NCBI RefSeq assembly: GCF_000519205.1
Contig: NZ_KI912598.1
Span: 494,256-558,255 of the forward strand
DNA length: 64,000 nt
Direction: 5' to 3'
Source of the DNA: Amycolatopsis taiwanensis DSM 45107
GTDB lineage: Bacteria; Actinomycetota; Actinomycetes; Mycobacteriales; Pseudonocardiaceae
The notes beneath the pieces are model-generated. The model did not search any database and was not told where the DNA came from. It saw only the letters and a program-made list of their open reading frames with translations. Position 1 is the stretch's first letter; each line of letters begins with the position of its first letter. Shown here piece after piece: positions 26,168 through 34,276 of this stretch. The translations under genes were made by a program, and so were the position numbers.

Positions 26168-27499
26168 ATGGCCGATTCCGTCGTATTGCTGGTCATCGCC
26201 ATCGCGTTGGTGCTGCTGGCGAGCCTGTTCGCCGCCGCTGACGCGGCGATCGGCACCGCGTCAATCGCACGCGTCGAGGACCTGGTGCGCAACGGCCGGC
26301 CGGGCGCGCGGCAGCTCGCCGCGGTGGTCTCGGAGCGGCGGCGGCACATCAACCTGCTGCTCCTGCTGCGGCTGGGCTGCGAGCTCACCGCGACGGTGCT
26401 GGTCACCGTCGCGTTCCTGGGCTGGATCCGGCCGGCCGGGCTGGCGGTCGCCGTCACCGCGGTGGTCATGGTGGTGGTCAGCTATGTGCTGATCGGCGTC
26501 GGACCGCGCACCATCGGCCGTCAGCACCCGTATCGCGTGGGTGCGGCGGTGGCCGGACCAGTGCGGGTGCTCGGCTCGGTGCTCGGGCCGTTGAGCCGCC
26601 TGCTCATCGTCGTCGGCAACGCGATCACCCCGGGGCGGGGCTTCCGGGAAGGTCCGTTCAACTCGGAGATCGAGCTGCGCGAGCTGGTGGACCTGGCCCA
26701 GGAACGCGGCGTCGTCGAGCCCGGCGAGCGCGAGATGATCCATTCCGTGTTCGAACTGGGCGACACGGTCGCCCGCGAGGTCATGGTGCCGCGCACCGAG
26801 ATCGTCTGGATCGAACGGGACAAGACCGTGCGGCAGGCGCTGGCGCTGTCGCTGCGCACCGGTTTCACCCGCATCCCGGTGATCGACGAGTCCGTGGACG
26901 ACATCGTAGGCGTGGTCAACCTCAAGGACCTGGTGCGCGCGTCGATCAATGACGGCTCGGCGCTCCGGGTGGCGGAGCTGATGAACCCGGCGATCTTCGT
27001 GCCGGACTCCAAGCGCCTCGACGACCTGCTCCGGGAGATGCAGGTTTCGCACAACCACATGGCGATCGCCGTCGACGAGTACGGCGGGACAGCGGGGCTG
27101 CTGACCATCGAGGACATCCTGGAGGAGATCGTCGGCGAGATCACCGACGAGTCCGACCTGGAGGAACGCCCGCCGGTGGAGTATCTCGACGACGGCACGG
27201 TGCGGGTGTCGGCGCGGCTGGGCGTGGACGACCTCGGTGAGTTGTTCAGCGTGGACCTCGACGGGCACGACGTGGAGACGGTCGGCGGGTTGCTCGCGCA
27301 GCGGCTCGGCCGGGTTCCGCTGCCGGGATCGGAGGCCGAGGTCGAGGGCCTGCGGCTGTCCGCCGAGGGCGGCAAGGACAGGCGCGGGCGGATGCGGATC
27401 ACCACCGTCGTGGTGCGCGCCGAAGACGGCCGGGTACCCCGCCGTAAGGTGCGTAACGGAAACGGCGATGACGACGAGCGGAGTGTCGAGGATGACTGA
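26168..27499 (+). CDS. CNNM/CorC-type membrane protein (hemolysin C-like) with two CBS domains
   Basis: This 443-residue protein has an N-terminal DUF21 membrane domain with about three to four helices (residues 1-140), a pair of CBS domains (about 210-330, VMVPRTEIVWI and MAIAVDEYGGTAGLLTIEDILEEIVGEI) and a C-terminal CorC_HlyC domain (about 345-430). Relatives export or sense Mg2+ or Co2+ in the cytoplasmic membrane. It occupies the position of Rv2366c in the conserved ybeY-era block and overlaps the next gene by eight bases. Confidence 0.92.
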   Translation: MADSVVLLVIAIALVLLASLFAAADAAIGTASIARVEDLVRNGRPGARQLAAVVSERRRHINLLLLLRLGCELTATVLVTVAFLGWIRPAGLAVAVTAVVMVVVSYVLIGVGPRTIGRQHPYRVGAAVAGPVRVLGSVLGPLSRLLIVVGNAITPGRGFREGPFNSEIELRELVDLAQERGVVEPGEREMIHSVFELGDTVAREVMVPRTEIVWIERDKTVRQALALSLRTGFTRIPVIDESVDDIVGVVNLKDLVRASINDGSALRVAELMNPAIFVPDSKRLDDLLREMQVSHNHMAIAVDEYGGTAGLLTIEDILEEIVGEITDESDLEERPPVEYLDDGTVRVSARLGVDDLGELFSVDLDGHDVETVGGLLAQRLGRVPLPGSEAEVEGLRLSAEGGKDRRGRMRITTVVVRAEDGRVPRRKVRNGNGDDDERSVEDD

Positions 27500-27848
27500 C
27501 GAACCGGCGACCGGCGGGGCGCTGGCCGAAGAGGACGAGAAGATCGTGCTTCTCGCCCGGTCGGCGCGGGCCCGGACGCAGGCCGCTGAGGGCGCCGCGG
27601 TGCGCGACACCGATGGCCGGACCTACGCGGCCACCACCGTCGCGCTGCCGTCGTTCCACCTCACCGCGCTCCAGGCCGCGATCGCGGCTGCCGTGTCCAG
27701 CGGTGCCGACGGGCTCGAAGCGGCCGCGGTGGTGACCGAGCAGCCGCTGGTCGCCGGGGCGTCGGTGCAGGCCGTGCGGGACCTCGCGCCAGACGCGCCG
27801 ATCTTCCGCGCCGACCCGGGCGGAGCGGTGCAGGAGGTGGTGCGGTGA
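27492..27848 (+). CDS. cytidine deaminase-fold protein without visible zinc motifs
   Basis: This 118-residue protein sits between the CNNM gene and era, exactly where Actinobacteria carry an Rv2365c-like gene. The segment TYAATTVALPSFHLTALQAAIAAAVSSGADG resembles the cytidine deaminase fold, but the usual zinc motifs (C/HAE and PCxxC) are not seen, so catalysis is doubtful. It overlaps the genes on both sides (8 and 4 bases), which suggests strict co-translation with era. Confidence 0.7.
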   Translation: MTDEPATGGALAEEDEKIVLLARSARARTQAAEGAAVRDTDGRTYAATTVALPSFHLTALQAAIAAAVSSGADGLEAAAVVTEQPLVAGASVQAVRDLAPDAPIFRADPGGAVQEVVR

Positions 27849-28777
27849 ACCGCCTTCCCGCAAGCCCCGGCGAGAAGGCCGGCGCCGTGACGCACCGTTC
27901 CGGGTTCGCCTGCTTCGTGGGCCGCCCCAACGCCGGCAAGTCGACCCTGACCAACGCGCTCGTCGGCAGCAAGGTCGCGATCACCTCCAGCAAGCCGCAG
28001 ACGACCCGGCACGCGATCCGCGGCATCGTGCACCGTGACGACGCCCAACTGATCATTGTGGACACTCCCGGGCTGCACCGCCCGCGCACGCTGCTCGGCC
28101 AGCGCCTCAACGACCTGGTGCACGCCACCTGGTCCGAAGTGGACGTGGTGGGGTTCTGCGTGCCGGCCGACCAGAAGATCGGCCCGGGTGACCGGTTCAT
28201 CGCCGCCGAACTGGCCAAGATCGCCCGGCGCACTCCCGTGCTCGGCATCGTCACCAAGACCGACCTGGTCAAGCCGGAAGTCGTGGCCGAGCAACTCCTT
28301 GCCCTGCAACAGGTCATGGACTTCGCCGACCTGATCCCGGTGTCCGCTGTGGACGGTTACCAGGTGCGGGACCTGACCGATCTGCTGGTGGCCCGGCTAC
28401 CCGAGGGGCCGCAGCTCTACCCGGACGGCGAGCTGACCGACGAGCCGGAGCAGACCCTGGTCGCCGAGCTGATCCGCGAGGCCGCGCTCGAGGGCGTGCG
28501 TGACGAGTTGCCGCATTCGATCGCCGTCACCGTCGAGGAGATGATCCCGCGCGAGGACCGCGACCTCGTCGACGTGCACGCACTGCTCTATGTGGAGCGT
28601 CCCAGCCAGAAGGGGATCATTCTCGGTCACAAGGGGGAGCGGCTGCGCACGGTCGGCTCGCAGGCGCGGCGGCACATCGAGGCGCTGCTGGGCACGAAGG
28701 TCTACCTGGATCTGCATGTCAAGGTGGCCAAGGACTGGCAGCGCGACCCCAAACAGCTACGTCGCCTGGGTTTCTAG
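27845..28777 (+). CDS. era: GTPase Era
   Basis: This 310-residue GTPase assists 30S subunit assembly and binds the 16S rRNA 3' end near the RsmE and YbeY targets. It shows G1 GRPNAGKS (26-33), G3 DTPG (about 73-76), G4 TKTD (about 138-141) and a C-terminal KH domain (about 220-295, GIILGHKGERLRTVGSQARRHIE). GTG start overlapping the previous stop. Slightly longer at the N-terminus than E. coli Era, as in other Actinobacteria. Confidence 0.97.
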   Translation: MNRLPASPGEKAGAVTHRSGFACFVGRPNAGKSTLTNALVGSKVAITSSKPQTTRHAIRGIVHRDDAQLIIVDTPGLHRPRTLLGQRLNDLVHATWSEVDVVGFCVPADQKIGPGDRFIAAELAKIARRTPVLGIVTKTDLVKPEVVAEQLLALQQVMDFADLIPVSAVDGYQVRDLTDLLVARLPEGPQLYPDGELTDEPEQTLVAELIREAALEGVRDELPHSIAVTVEEMIPREDRDLVDVHALLYVERPSQKGIILGHKGERLRTVGSQARRHIEALLGTKVYLDLHVKVAKDWQRDPKQLRRLGF

Positions 28778-28840
28778 ACACCGGCACCGTTTCGAAGTGC
28801 CCTGCGAGGCCGGTGCGGTAGCACCTCACACCCTGAACCC

Positions 28841-29153
28841 GGAACTCGCCTTCCTGAACCCGGAACTCGCCTTCTTGAACCGGGGACACGCCGTCCTGAA
28901 CCGGGGACACGCCGTCCTGGACCTGGAACTCACCGTCCTGAACCGGGGACACGCCGGGATTGTGGTGTGTCCCCGGCTCAGGCGCCTGAGTTCCCGGTTG
29001 AGGCGCGTGAGTTCCTGGTTGAGGTGCGTGAGTTCCGGGTTCGGGTGCGTGAGTTCCCGGCTGAGGTGCGTGAGTTCCGGGTTCGGGTGCGTGAGTTCCT
29101 GGTTGAGGCGCGTGTGTTCTGGGTTTGGGCGCGCGTGTTCCGGGTTCAGCGCG
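28841..29153. repeat. 21-bp tandem repeat array D, mirror-image around a palindromic core
   Basis: Five forward units start at 28841, 28862, 28883, 28904 and 28925 (GGAACTCGCCTTCC or GGGACACGCCGTCC types). The core is GGGGACACGCC at 28945-28955 with GGTGTGTCCCC at 28964-28974 (one mismatch). Eight reverse units start at 28975, 28996, 29017, 29038, 29059, 29080, 29101 and 29122, with a fragment at 29143. This is the longest array and the only one between genes in tandem orientation (era and recO); it ends about 25 bases before the recO start. Confidence 0.92.
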
Positions 29154-29177
29154 CGGCGCGTCTGACAAGATGGATGG

Positions 29178-29957
29178 GTGAGCCTGTATCGCGACACCGG
29201 CGTGGTGTTGCGGGTGCACAAGCTCGGTGAGGCCGACCGGATCATCACCCTGCTCACCCGCCGCCACGGCAAGGTGCGTGCGGTCGCCAAGGGGGTCCGC
29301 CGCACCACCTCGCGGTTCGGCGCGCGCCTGGAGCCCTTCGGCCACGTGGACGTGCAGTTCTACACCGGACGCACGCTCGACGTGATCACCCAGGTGCAGA
29401 CCGTCGACGCCTTCGCCCTCCCGCTGGTGGGCGACTACCAGCGCTACACCGCGGCCAGCGCGATCGCGGAGACCGCCGACCGGCTGACCGCCGAAGAGGG
29501 CGAACCCGCGTTGCGGCTCTACCTGCTGGTCACCGGCGCGCTGCGGGCGCTCGCGGAGGGCCGGCGGGACGCCTCGCTGGTGCTCGACGCGTTTCTGTTG
29601 CGGGCCATGGCCTTTGCCGGCTGGGCCCCGGCCATCACCGAATGCGCCCGGTGCGGCCTGCCGGGACCGCACCACGCGTTCAGCGTCCAGGCCGGCGGTT
29701 CACTGTGCGGGAGCTGCCGGGCGCCGGGCGCGGTCCATCCCGCGCCCGAGGTGCTCGTGCTGCTGGCGGCCCTGCTGCACGGCGACTGGGAGGTCGCCGA
29801 GGCATCGGTGCCGGGGACCCGGCGGGACACCAGCGGCCTGGTGGCGGCCCATCTGCAGTGGCATCTCGAACGCCAGCTGCGGTCCCTGCCGCTCGTGGAA
29901 CGGCGGCCAGTAGGGTCGACGCAGGGCGCGCGAACGTGGGAGAGCGGCCGGACGTAG
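29178..29957 (+). CDS. recO: DNA repair protein RecO
   Basis: This 259-residue recombination mediator loads RecA in the RecFOR pathway. It has an N-terminal OB fold (MSLYRDTGVVLRVHKLGEADRII), a helical middle and a zinc site with CARCGLPGP and CGSC (about 156-178). Only 24 bases separate repeat array D from its GTG start, and TGACAAGATGGATGG carries little Shine-Dalgarno character. Transcription must come through or from the array. Confidence 0.95.
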   Translation: MSLYRDTGVVLRVHKLGEADRIITLLTRRHGKVRAVAKGVRRTTSRFGARLEPFGHVDVQFYTGRTLDVITQVQTVDAFALPLVGDYQRYTAASAIAETADRLTAEEGEPALRLYLLVTGALRALAEGRRDASLVLDAFLLRAMAFAGWAPAITECARCGLPGPHHAFSVQAGGSLCGSCRAPGAVHPAPEVLVLLAALLHGDWEVAEASVPGTRRDTSGLVAAHLQWHLERQLRSLPLVERRPVGSTQGARTWESGRT

Positions 29958-29979
29958 CGAACTTTCAGGAGGGAACCTG

Positions 29980-30804
29980 GTGCGGCGCAGGGCAGGAGAG
30001 GTCATCACGCCACCGATGCCGGTGCGGCCCCCGCAGCCGCATCCATCCGGCGCCAAGCCCCCGCGGATCCCGGCCGAGCTGGTGCCGAACCATGTCGCAC
30101 TGGTGATGGACGGCAACGGGCGGTGGGCCAACCAGCGTGGACTGCCCCGGATCGAGGGGCACAAGCGCGGCGAGGCCGTGATGATCGACGTCGCCAGTGG
30201 CGCGGTCGAACTGGGCGTTCGGTGGCTTTCGGTGTACGCCTTCTCCACCGAGAACTGGAAGCGCAGCCCCGATGAGGTGCGCTTCCTGATGGGCTTCAAC
30301 CGGGACACCATCCGCCGCCAGGTGGACTACCTGGGCTCGATCGGGGTGCGGATCCGCTGGGCGGGACGAACCCCACGCCTGTGGCGCAGCGTGATCAAGG
30401 AGCTCCAGGCGGCCGAGGAGAAGACCAAGCACAACACGTTGCTCAACATGACGATGTGCGTGAACTACGGCGGGCGCGCCGAGATCATCGACGCGACGCG
30501 GCAGATCGCGCGTCTCGCCGCCGAGGGCAAGATCAATCCGGACAAGGTGGACGAGCGGATGCTCGCGAAGTACCTGTACCAGCCGGAAATGCCGGACGTG
30601 GACCTGTTCCTGCGTCCTTCGGGCGAGCTGCGCACGTCGAACTTCATGCTCTGGCAGTCGGCCTATGCGGAGTTCGTCTTCCAGGACACGCTGTTCCCCG
30701 ACTTCGACCGCCGCCAGTTGTGGGCGGCCTGCCTGGAGTTCGCCAAGCGTGACCGGCGATTCGGCGCCGCCGTGGACGAGGCCGCCGTGAAAGGTGCTTC
30801 GTGA
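29980..30804 (+). CDS. uppS: isoprenyl diphosphate synthase (UppS / decaprenyl diphosphate synthase)
   Basis: This 274-residue cis-prenyltransferase makes the lipid carrier for peptidoglycan and arabinogalactan. It has the catalytic motif MDGNGRWA with Asp44, the FSTENWKRS segment and the C-terminal DLFLRPSGELRTSNFMLWQSAYAE. GTG start at 29980 follows AGGAGGGAACC; an ATG at 30016 is an alternative. It follows recO by 22 bases as in M. tuberculosis Rv2362c-Rv2361c. Its stop overlaps the GTG of a short coupling ORF. Confidence 0.95.
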   Translation: MRRRAGEVITPPMPVRPPQPHPSGAKPPRIPAELVPNHVALVMDGNGRWANQRGLPRIEGHKRGEAVMIDVASGAVELGVRWLSVYAFSTENWKRSPDEVRFLMGFNRDTIRRQVDYLGSIGVRIRWAGRTPRLWRSVIKELQAAEEKTKHNTLLNMTMCVNYGGRAEIIDATRQIARLAAEGKINPDKVDERMLAKYLYQPEMPDVDLFLRPSGELRTSNFMLWQSAYAEFVFQDTLFPDFDRRQLWAACLEFAKRDRRFGAAVDEAAVKGAS

Positions 30805-30872
30805 ACAGTTCTGTGCCGAGTCGCGGCAGTCAAGATGACCAGGTCGCGCGGAAAATTGCGGAGGAACTGTGA
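30801..30872 (+). CDS. 23-codon mini-ORF linking uppS to the next gene
   Basis: GTG at 30801 overlaps the uppS stop and the frame ends at TGA 30870-30872, overlapping the GTG of the next gene. The peptide ends QVARKIAEEL. Its last codons GCGGAGGAA also supply the Shine-Dalgarno sequence of the downstream gene. It shares its C-terminal peptide type with the mini-ORFs at 32304, 50338 and 25384. Confidence 0.4.
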   Translation: MNSSVPSRGSQDDQVARKIAEEL

Positions 30873-31270
30873 CCACCTCGGAGTTGCTGGAACGGGCGCG
30901 CGAGGCGCTGGAGCGCTACCTCGAGGTGCACGTCGACCCGGACGGCGCGCTGACCTTCTCGCACGCCGGAGTGCCGTGCGTGATCCAGTCGAGCGAGTTG
31001 GCGGAGGGGCTCACCGTGCTCAGCCTGACCTGCGTGGTCGGCTGGGACCTGCCGGATGATCCCGGCGTCGCCGCTTCCGCCGCCGAGCGCGCCGGGGAGG
31101 GGCTGTTCGGCACGCTCGGTGTGGTCCACACCGACCGCGGGCTCGACCTGACCCTGCGATACGCGTTTCCCGCGCAGGGGCTCGAAATCACCGCGCTCGG
31201 CACCCTGCTGATGCTGGTCGTCTCGACCGCCTCCCAGTTGCGGTCCGAACTGCTCGACGTCGTGCCGTAA
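30869..31270 (+). CDS. YbjN-like / type III secretion chaperone-fold conserved protein
   Basis: This 133-residue protein resembles the YbjN/secretion-chaperone-like family of small alpha/beta proteins. A hydrophobic strand segment (CVIQSSELAEGLTVLSLTCVVGWDLP) and a helical C-terminus ending LLDVVP are the main features; no catalytic motif is seen. It stands just after uppS, where M. tuberculosis has Rv2360c, and its start is reached through the mini-ORF that overlaps uppS. Function unknown. Confidence 0.6.
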   Translation: MTTSELLERAREALERYLEVHVDPDGALTFSHAGVPCVIQSSELAEGLTVLSLTCVVGWDLPDDPGVAASAAERAGEGLFGTLGVVHTDRGLDLTLRYAFPAQGLEITALGTLLMLVVSTASQLRSELLDVVP

Positions 31271-31293
31271 AGCTTTTGTCGTAGCGTCCTGGG

Positions 31294-32307
31294 ATGATCT
31301 GGCGCGTGTCGGTCACCACGGGAACCCGCAAGCAGCGGAAACTGAGGATCACTTCGCTCGAAGTGCTCTGCGCTGTGCTCGTGCTCGCGATCTTCGCGCG
31401 GTCGAGGCTCAGCGACGCGTTGAGCGTGCCCGCGTTGCGGACCGGGGCGACGGTGTTCGTCGCCATCTGTGTGCAGGCGCTGCCGTTCCTGGTGCTCGGA
31501 GTGCTGATCAGCGGGGCGATCGCGGCGTTCGTGTCGGCTCGCGTGCTGACCCGCGTGTTGCCGCGCCGGCCGGCCGCCGCGGTCGGGGTCGCCGGGCTGG
31601 CGGGCGTGGCGCTGCCGGGCTGCGAGTGCGCGTCGGTGCCGGTCGCCCGGCGGTTGATGGTGCAGGGCGTCGCGCCCGCGGCGGCGCTGACCTTCCTGCT
31701 CGCCGCGCCCGCGGTGAACCCGGTCGTGCTGGTTGCCACCGCGGTCGCGTTCCCGGGCAACCCGGAGATGGTGCTCGCGCGGTTCCTTGGCTCCTTCGCC
31801 ACCGCCGTGGTGATGGGCCTGCTGTGGGCCCGCTGGGGCAAGCTCGACTGGATCGTCGAACGCGCGTTGGCGCGGCTACCCGAACCCGGAGGCGATGCGT
31901 TTCGAGGCCGGTGGCGGGTTTTCGCCGAGACCGCACGCACCGACCTGGTGTCCTCCGGTGGATTCCTCGTGCTCGGCGCGCTCATCTCGGCGGCGCTGAA
32001 CGTGCTGGTGCCCGGCGAGTGGTTCCAGGCGCTGGCCGGTCACCTGGTGCTCGCGGTGCTGGTGATGGCCGTGCTGGCGGTTGTGCTCGCGCTGTGCAGC
32101 GAGGCGGACGCGTTCGTCGCCGCGTCGCTCACCGCGCTGCCGCTACTGCCGAAGCTGGTCTTCCTGGTGGTCGGGCCGGCGATCGACGTGAAGCTCTTCG
32201 CGCTGCACGCGGGCACCTTCGGCCGGTCGTTCGCGATCCGGTTCGCACCGGTGACGTTCGTGGTCGCTCTCGTGTGCGCGCTGCTGGCTGGGGTGGTGAT
32301 CGGATGA
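31294..32307 (+). CDS. DUF318/ArsP-like membrane permease
   Basis: This 337-residue protein has about eight transmembrane helices and the ArsP_1 (PF03773) signature GCECASVPVARRLMVQG in its first half, plus LCSEADAFVAASL in the second. Family members are predicted permeases for metals or organoarsenicals. It is coupled to a TIGR03943 partner gene immediately downstream; in many Gram-positive bacteria this pair belongs to the Zur regulon. The zur gene lies 3 kb downstream, but no convincing Zur box is seen in the short 23-base upstream gap. Confidence 0.85.
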   Translation: MIWRVSVTTGTRKQRKLRITSLEVLCAVLVLAIFARSRLSDALSVPALRTGATVFVAICVQALPFLVLGVLISGAIAAFVSARVLTRVLPRRPAAAVGVAGLAGVALPGCECASVPVARRLMVQGVAPAAALTFLLAAPAVNPVVLVATAVAFPGNPEMVLARFLGSFATAVVMGLLWARWGKLDWIVERALARLPEPGGDAFRGRWRVFAETARTDLVSSGGFLVLGALISAALNVLVPGEWFQALAGHLVLAVLVMAVLAVVLALCSEADAFVAASLTALPLLPKLVFLVVGPAIDVKLFALHAGTFGRSFAIRFAPVTFVVALVCALLAGVVIG

Positions 32308-32345
32308 GTAGCGCGGTCGCGCGCAAGGTCGCGGAGGAACGGTGA
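32304..32345 (+). CDS. 13-codon mini-ORF linking the permease to its partner gene
   Basis: ATG at 32304 overlaps the permease stop (ATGA) and the TGA at 32343-32345 overlaps the GTG of the next gene (GTGA). The peptide is MSSAVARKVAEER. The codons GCGGAGGAA form the Shine-Dalgarno sequence of the downstream gene. It is the cleanest example of the coupling cassette also seen at 30801 and 50338. Confidence 0.45.
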   Translation: MSSAVARKVAEER

Positions 32346-33064
32346 GACGGGAGACCCAGAACATTCTGCTCGTGCTGCTCGGCGGCGCGCTGCTCAAGCT
32401 CGGGATCAACGGCGACTATCTGCGGTACGTCAAGCCTGCCCAGCAGCCGTGGGTGCTCGCCGGTGGGGCCGTTATGCTCGCGCTGGGCGTGATCGCGATC
32501 GTCCGGGACGTGGCGACCGCGCGCACCCGGATCTCCTCCGCCAGCAACGAGTCTGCTGGCGACCACCATCATCCGGCGCGCTCGGCGTGGCTGCTCGTTT
32601 TGCCGGTGCTCGCCGTGTACCTGATCGCGCCGCCCGCGCTCGGCTCGGACTCGGTGACGCGGACGGAAAGCCGTGCCCCGGCTCCGCAACTGTCGGCGGC
32701 CTTCCCGCCGCTGCCACCGGGAAACGTGGTACCGCTGTCCATGACGGAGTTCGTGACGCGCGCGGGCTGGGACGGAACCGGTTCGCTCAACGGTCGGACC
32801 GTGTCACTGACCGGGTTCGTCACGCACAACGGGAACTCCGTGCTGCTGGCGCGAATGGTGATCACCTGCTGTGCCGCCGACGCCTTTCCGGTGACCGTGC
32901 GGCTCGACGGTGCCGAACCCGCCGGCTATCCCGACGACACCTGGTTGCGGGTGACCGGCCAGGTCGTGCCGGGCACCGCGACCCGGGCGAACCGCTACAC
33001 ACCCGATCTCACGGTCACCGCCTTCCAGCGCGTGCCGGCTCCGCAGGACCCGTACGAGGAGTAG
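32342..33064 (+). CDS. TIGR03943-family putative permease subunit
   Basis: This 240-residue protein has two N-terminal transmembrane helices, a His-rich cytoplasmic linker (GDHHHPARS), a third hydrophobic helix near 82-100, and a C-terminal extracytoplasmic domain with ITCCAADAFPVTVRL, the family's paired cysteines. It is thought to act with the DUF318 permease as a two-component transporter. The spacing through the mini-ORF suggests equal synthesis of both parts. The likely cargo is a metal, by context only. Confidence 0.85.
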   Translation: MRRETQNILLVLLGGALLKLGINGDYLRYVKPAQQPWVLAGGAVMLALGVIAIVRDVATARTRISSASNESAGDHHHPARSAWLLVLPVLAVYLIAPPALGSDSVTRTESRAPAPQLSAAFPPLPPGNVVPLSMTEFVTRAGWDGTGSLNGRTVSLTGFVTHNGNSVLLARMVITCCAADAFPVTVRLDGAEPAGYPDDTWLRVTGQVVPGTATRANRYTPDLTVTAFQRVPAPQDPYEE

Positions 33065-33070
33065 TTGTCG

Positions 33071-33087
33071 AACTGTCGGTGACAGTT
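33071..33087. promoter_or_regulatory. inverted repeat between the permease pair and the ABC exporter
   Basis: AACTGTC-GGT-GACAGTT is a perfect 7-bp inverted repeat with a 3-base centre, starting 6 bases after the stop of the TIGR03943 gene and about 104 bases before the next start. It could be an operator for the ABC genes or a weak terminator; no T run follows. Confidence 0.4.
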
Positions 33088-33190
33088 GATTACCTACCGT
33101 GAAACCAGCCCCACCTGTCACACGATTGGCCCTATACGGCAGGATGTCCGCTGCTCAGATCAACACTCGCCGCCGGAACCAGGGGGAACC

Positions 33191-34276
33191 ATGCAGAACG
33201 ACGGCACCGGCCGCATTCTCGTGCAGAACCTCAGTAAGACGTTCGGTCCTGTCACCGCCGTGCAGAACTTGAGTTTCACCGTGGAGCCGGGGTCGGTGAC
33301 GGGGTTCCTCGGACCGAACGGTGCCGGCAAGACGACCACGCTGCGCATGCTGCTCGGACTGGTCACGCCGACCGCCGGCGTGGCGACGATCAGCGGTCGT
33401 CCCTACCACCAGCTGGGAAGTCCGGCGCGGGTGGTGGGCGCGGTCCTGGAGAACGAGGGTTTCCATCCGAGGCGGACGGCGCTCAACCACCTGCGGGTGT
33501 ACGCGGCCGCGATCGGGGTGCCGGATCAGCGGGCCGGTGAGGTGCTCGGCCTGGTGGGACTGTCCGCCGCGGCGCAGCGGAGGCCGGGCGATTTCTCGCT
33601 CGGCATGCGGCAGCGGCTGGCGCTCGCCACGGCGTTGCTCGGTAACCCGCAGGTGCTGGTGCTGGACGAGCCCGCGAACGGGCTGGACCCCGAGGGCATC
33701 CTGTGGCTGCGGAACTTCCTGCGTGCCTACGCGCGGGAGGGCCGCACGGTGCTGGTGTCGAGCCACCTGCTGTCCGAAGTGGAGCAGACCATCGACCAGG
33801 TGGTGATCATCAGCCACGGCGTGACCCGCTACTTCGGTTCGCTCGAGCAGTTGCGCGGCAGCCAGCAGAGCCGGGTCCTGGTGCAGGCGGCCGACCCGAA
33901 CGCACTGGTCAAAGCCCTGCAGGAGGCTGGTCACCAGCAGGTGGAGCCGACCCAGGACGGCCGGGTCGCGGTGCTCGGCGTGACCCGCCAGGAGATCGGG
34001 GACCTGGTCGCGAAGTCGGGTCTGGCGGTCTACGGGATGGAGGAGGACCGCGCCGATCTGGAGAAGCTGTTCTTCCAGCTCACCAACGGCGCGTACACCG
34101 GTGCCCCCATGCCTGCGCAGCCGCCACAGCAAGGCGGCGGCTGGGGCCCGCCGCCCGGGGCCGGCCCGGCGTCGCCGTATCAGCAACAGCAGCCGTATCA
34201 GCAACAGCAGCCGTATCAGGTCCCACCGGGTTATCAGCAGCCGGGGCAGCAGCAGGGTTGGGGAGGTCACCGCTGA
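33191..34276 (+). CDS. ABC transporter ATP-binding protein with Gln/Pro-rich tail
   Basis: This 361-residue protein has an exporter-type ATPase domain (about residues 8-235): GPNGAGKT, the signature in FSLGMRQRLALA (a variant of LSGGQ), VLVLDEPANGLDPEG and the switch HLLSEVE. Residues about 300-361 form a low-complexity Gln/Pro/Tyr tail with a tandem QQQQPY repeat encoded by an 18-bp duplication; this tail is not part of the family. It is coupled to a permease gene by TGATG. Probable role is export of a small hydrophobic compound or lantibiotic-like peptide resistance. Confidence 0.88.
   Translation: MQNDGTGRILVQNLSKTFGPVTAVQNLSFTVEPGSVTGFLGPNGAGKTTTLRMLLGLVTPTAGVATISGRPYHQLGSPARVVGAVLENEGFHPRRTALNHLRVYAAAIGVPDQRAGEVLGLVGLSAAAQRRPGDFSLGMRQRLALATALLGNPQVLVLDEPANGLDPEGILWLRNFLRAYAREGRTVLVSSHLLSEVEQTIDQVVIISHGVTRYFGSLEQLRGSQQSRVLVQAADPNALVKALQEAGHQQVEPTQDGRVAVLGVTRQEIGDLVAKSGLAVYGMEEDRADLEKLFFQLTNGAYTGAPMPAQPPQQGGGWGPPPGAGPASPYQQQQPYQQQQPYQVPPGYQQPGQQQGWGGHR

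Noticed and set aside
28826..29308. Possible CRISPR array in the era-recO gap
   Set aside because: Units are 21 bp, contiguous and lack unique spacers, and the arms are inverted around a palindrome; no cas genes are present.
31271..31293. Zur box upstream of the DUF318 permease
   Set aside because: The gap is only 23 bases and shows no A+T-rich palindrome of the TGAAAATGATTTTCA type.
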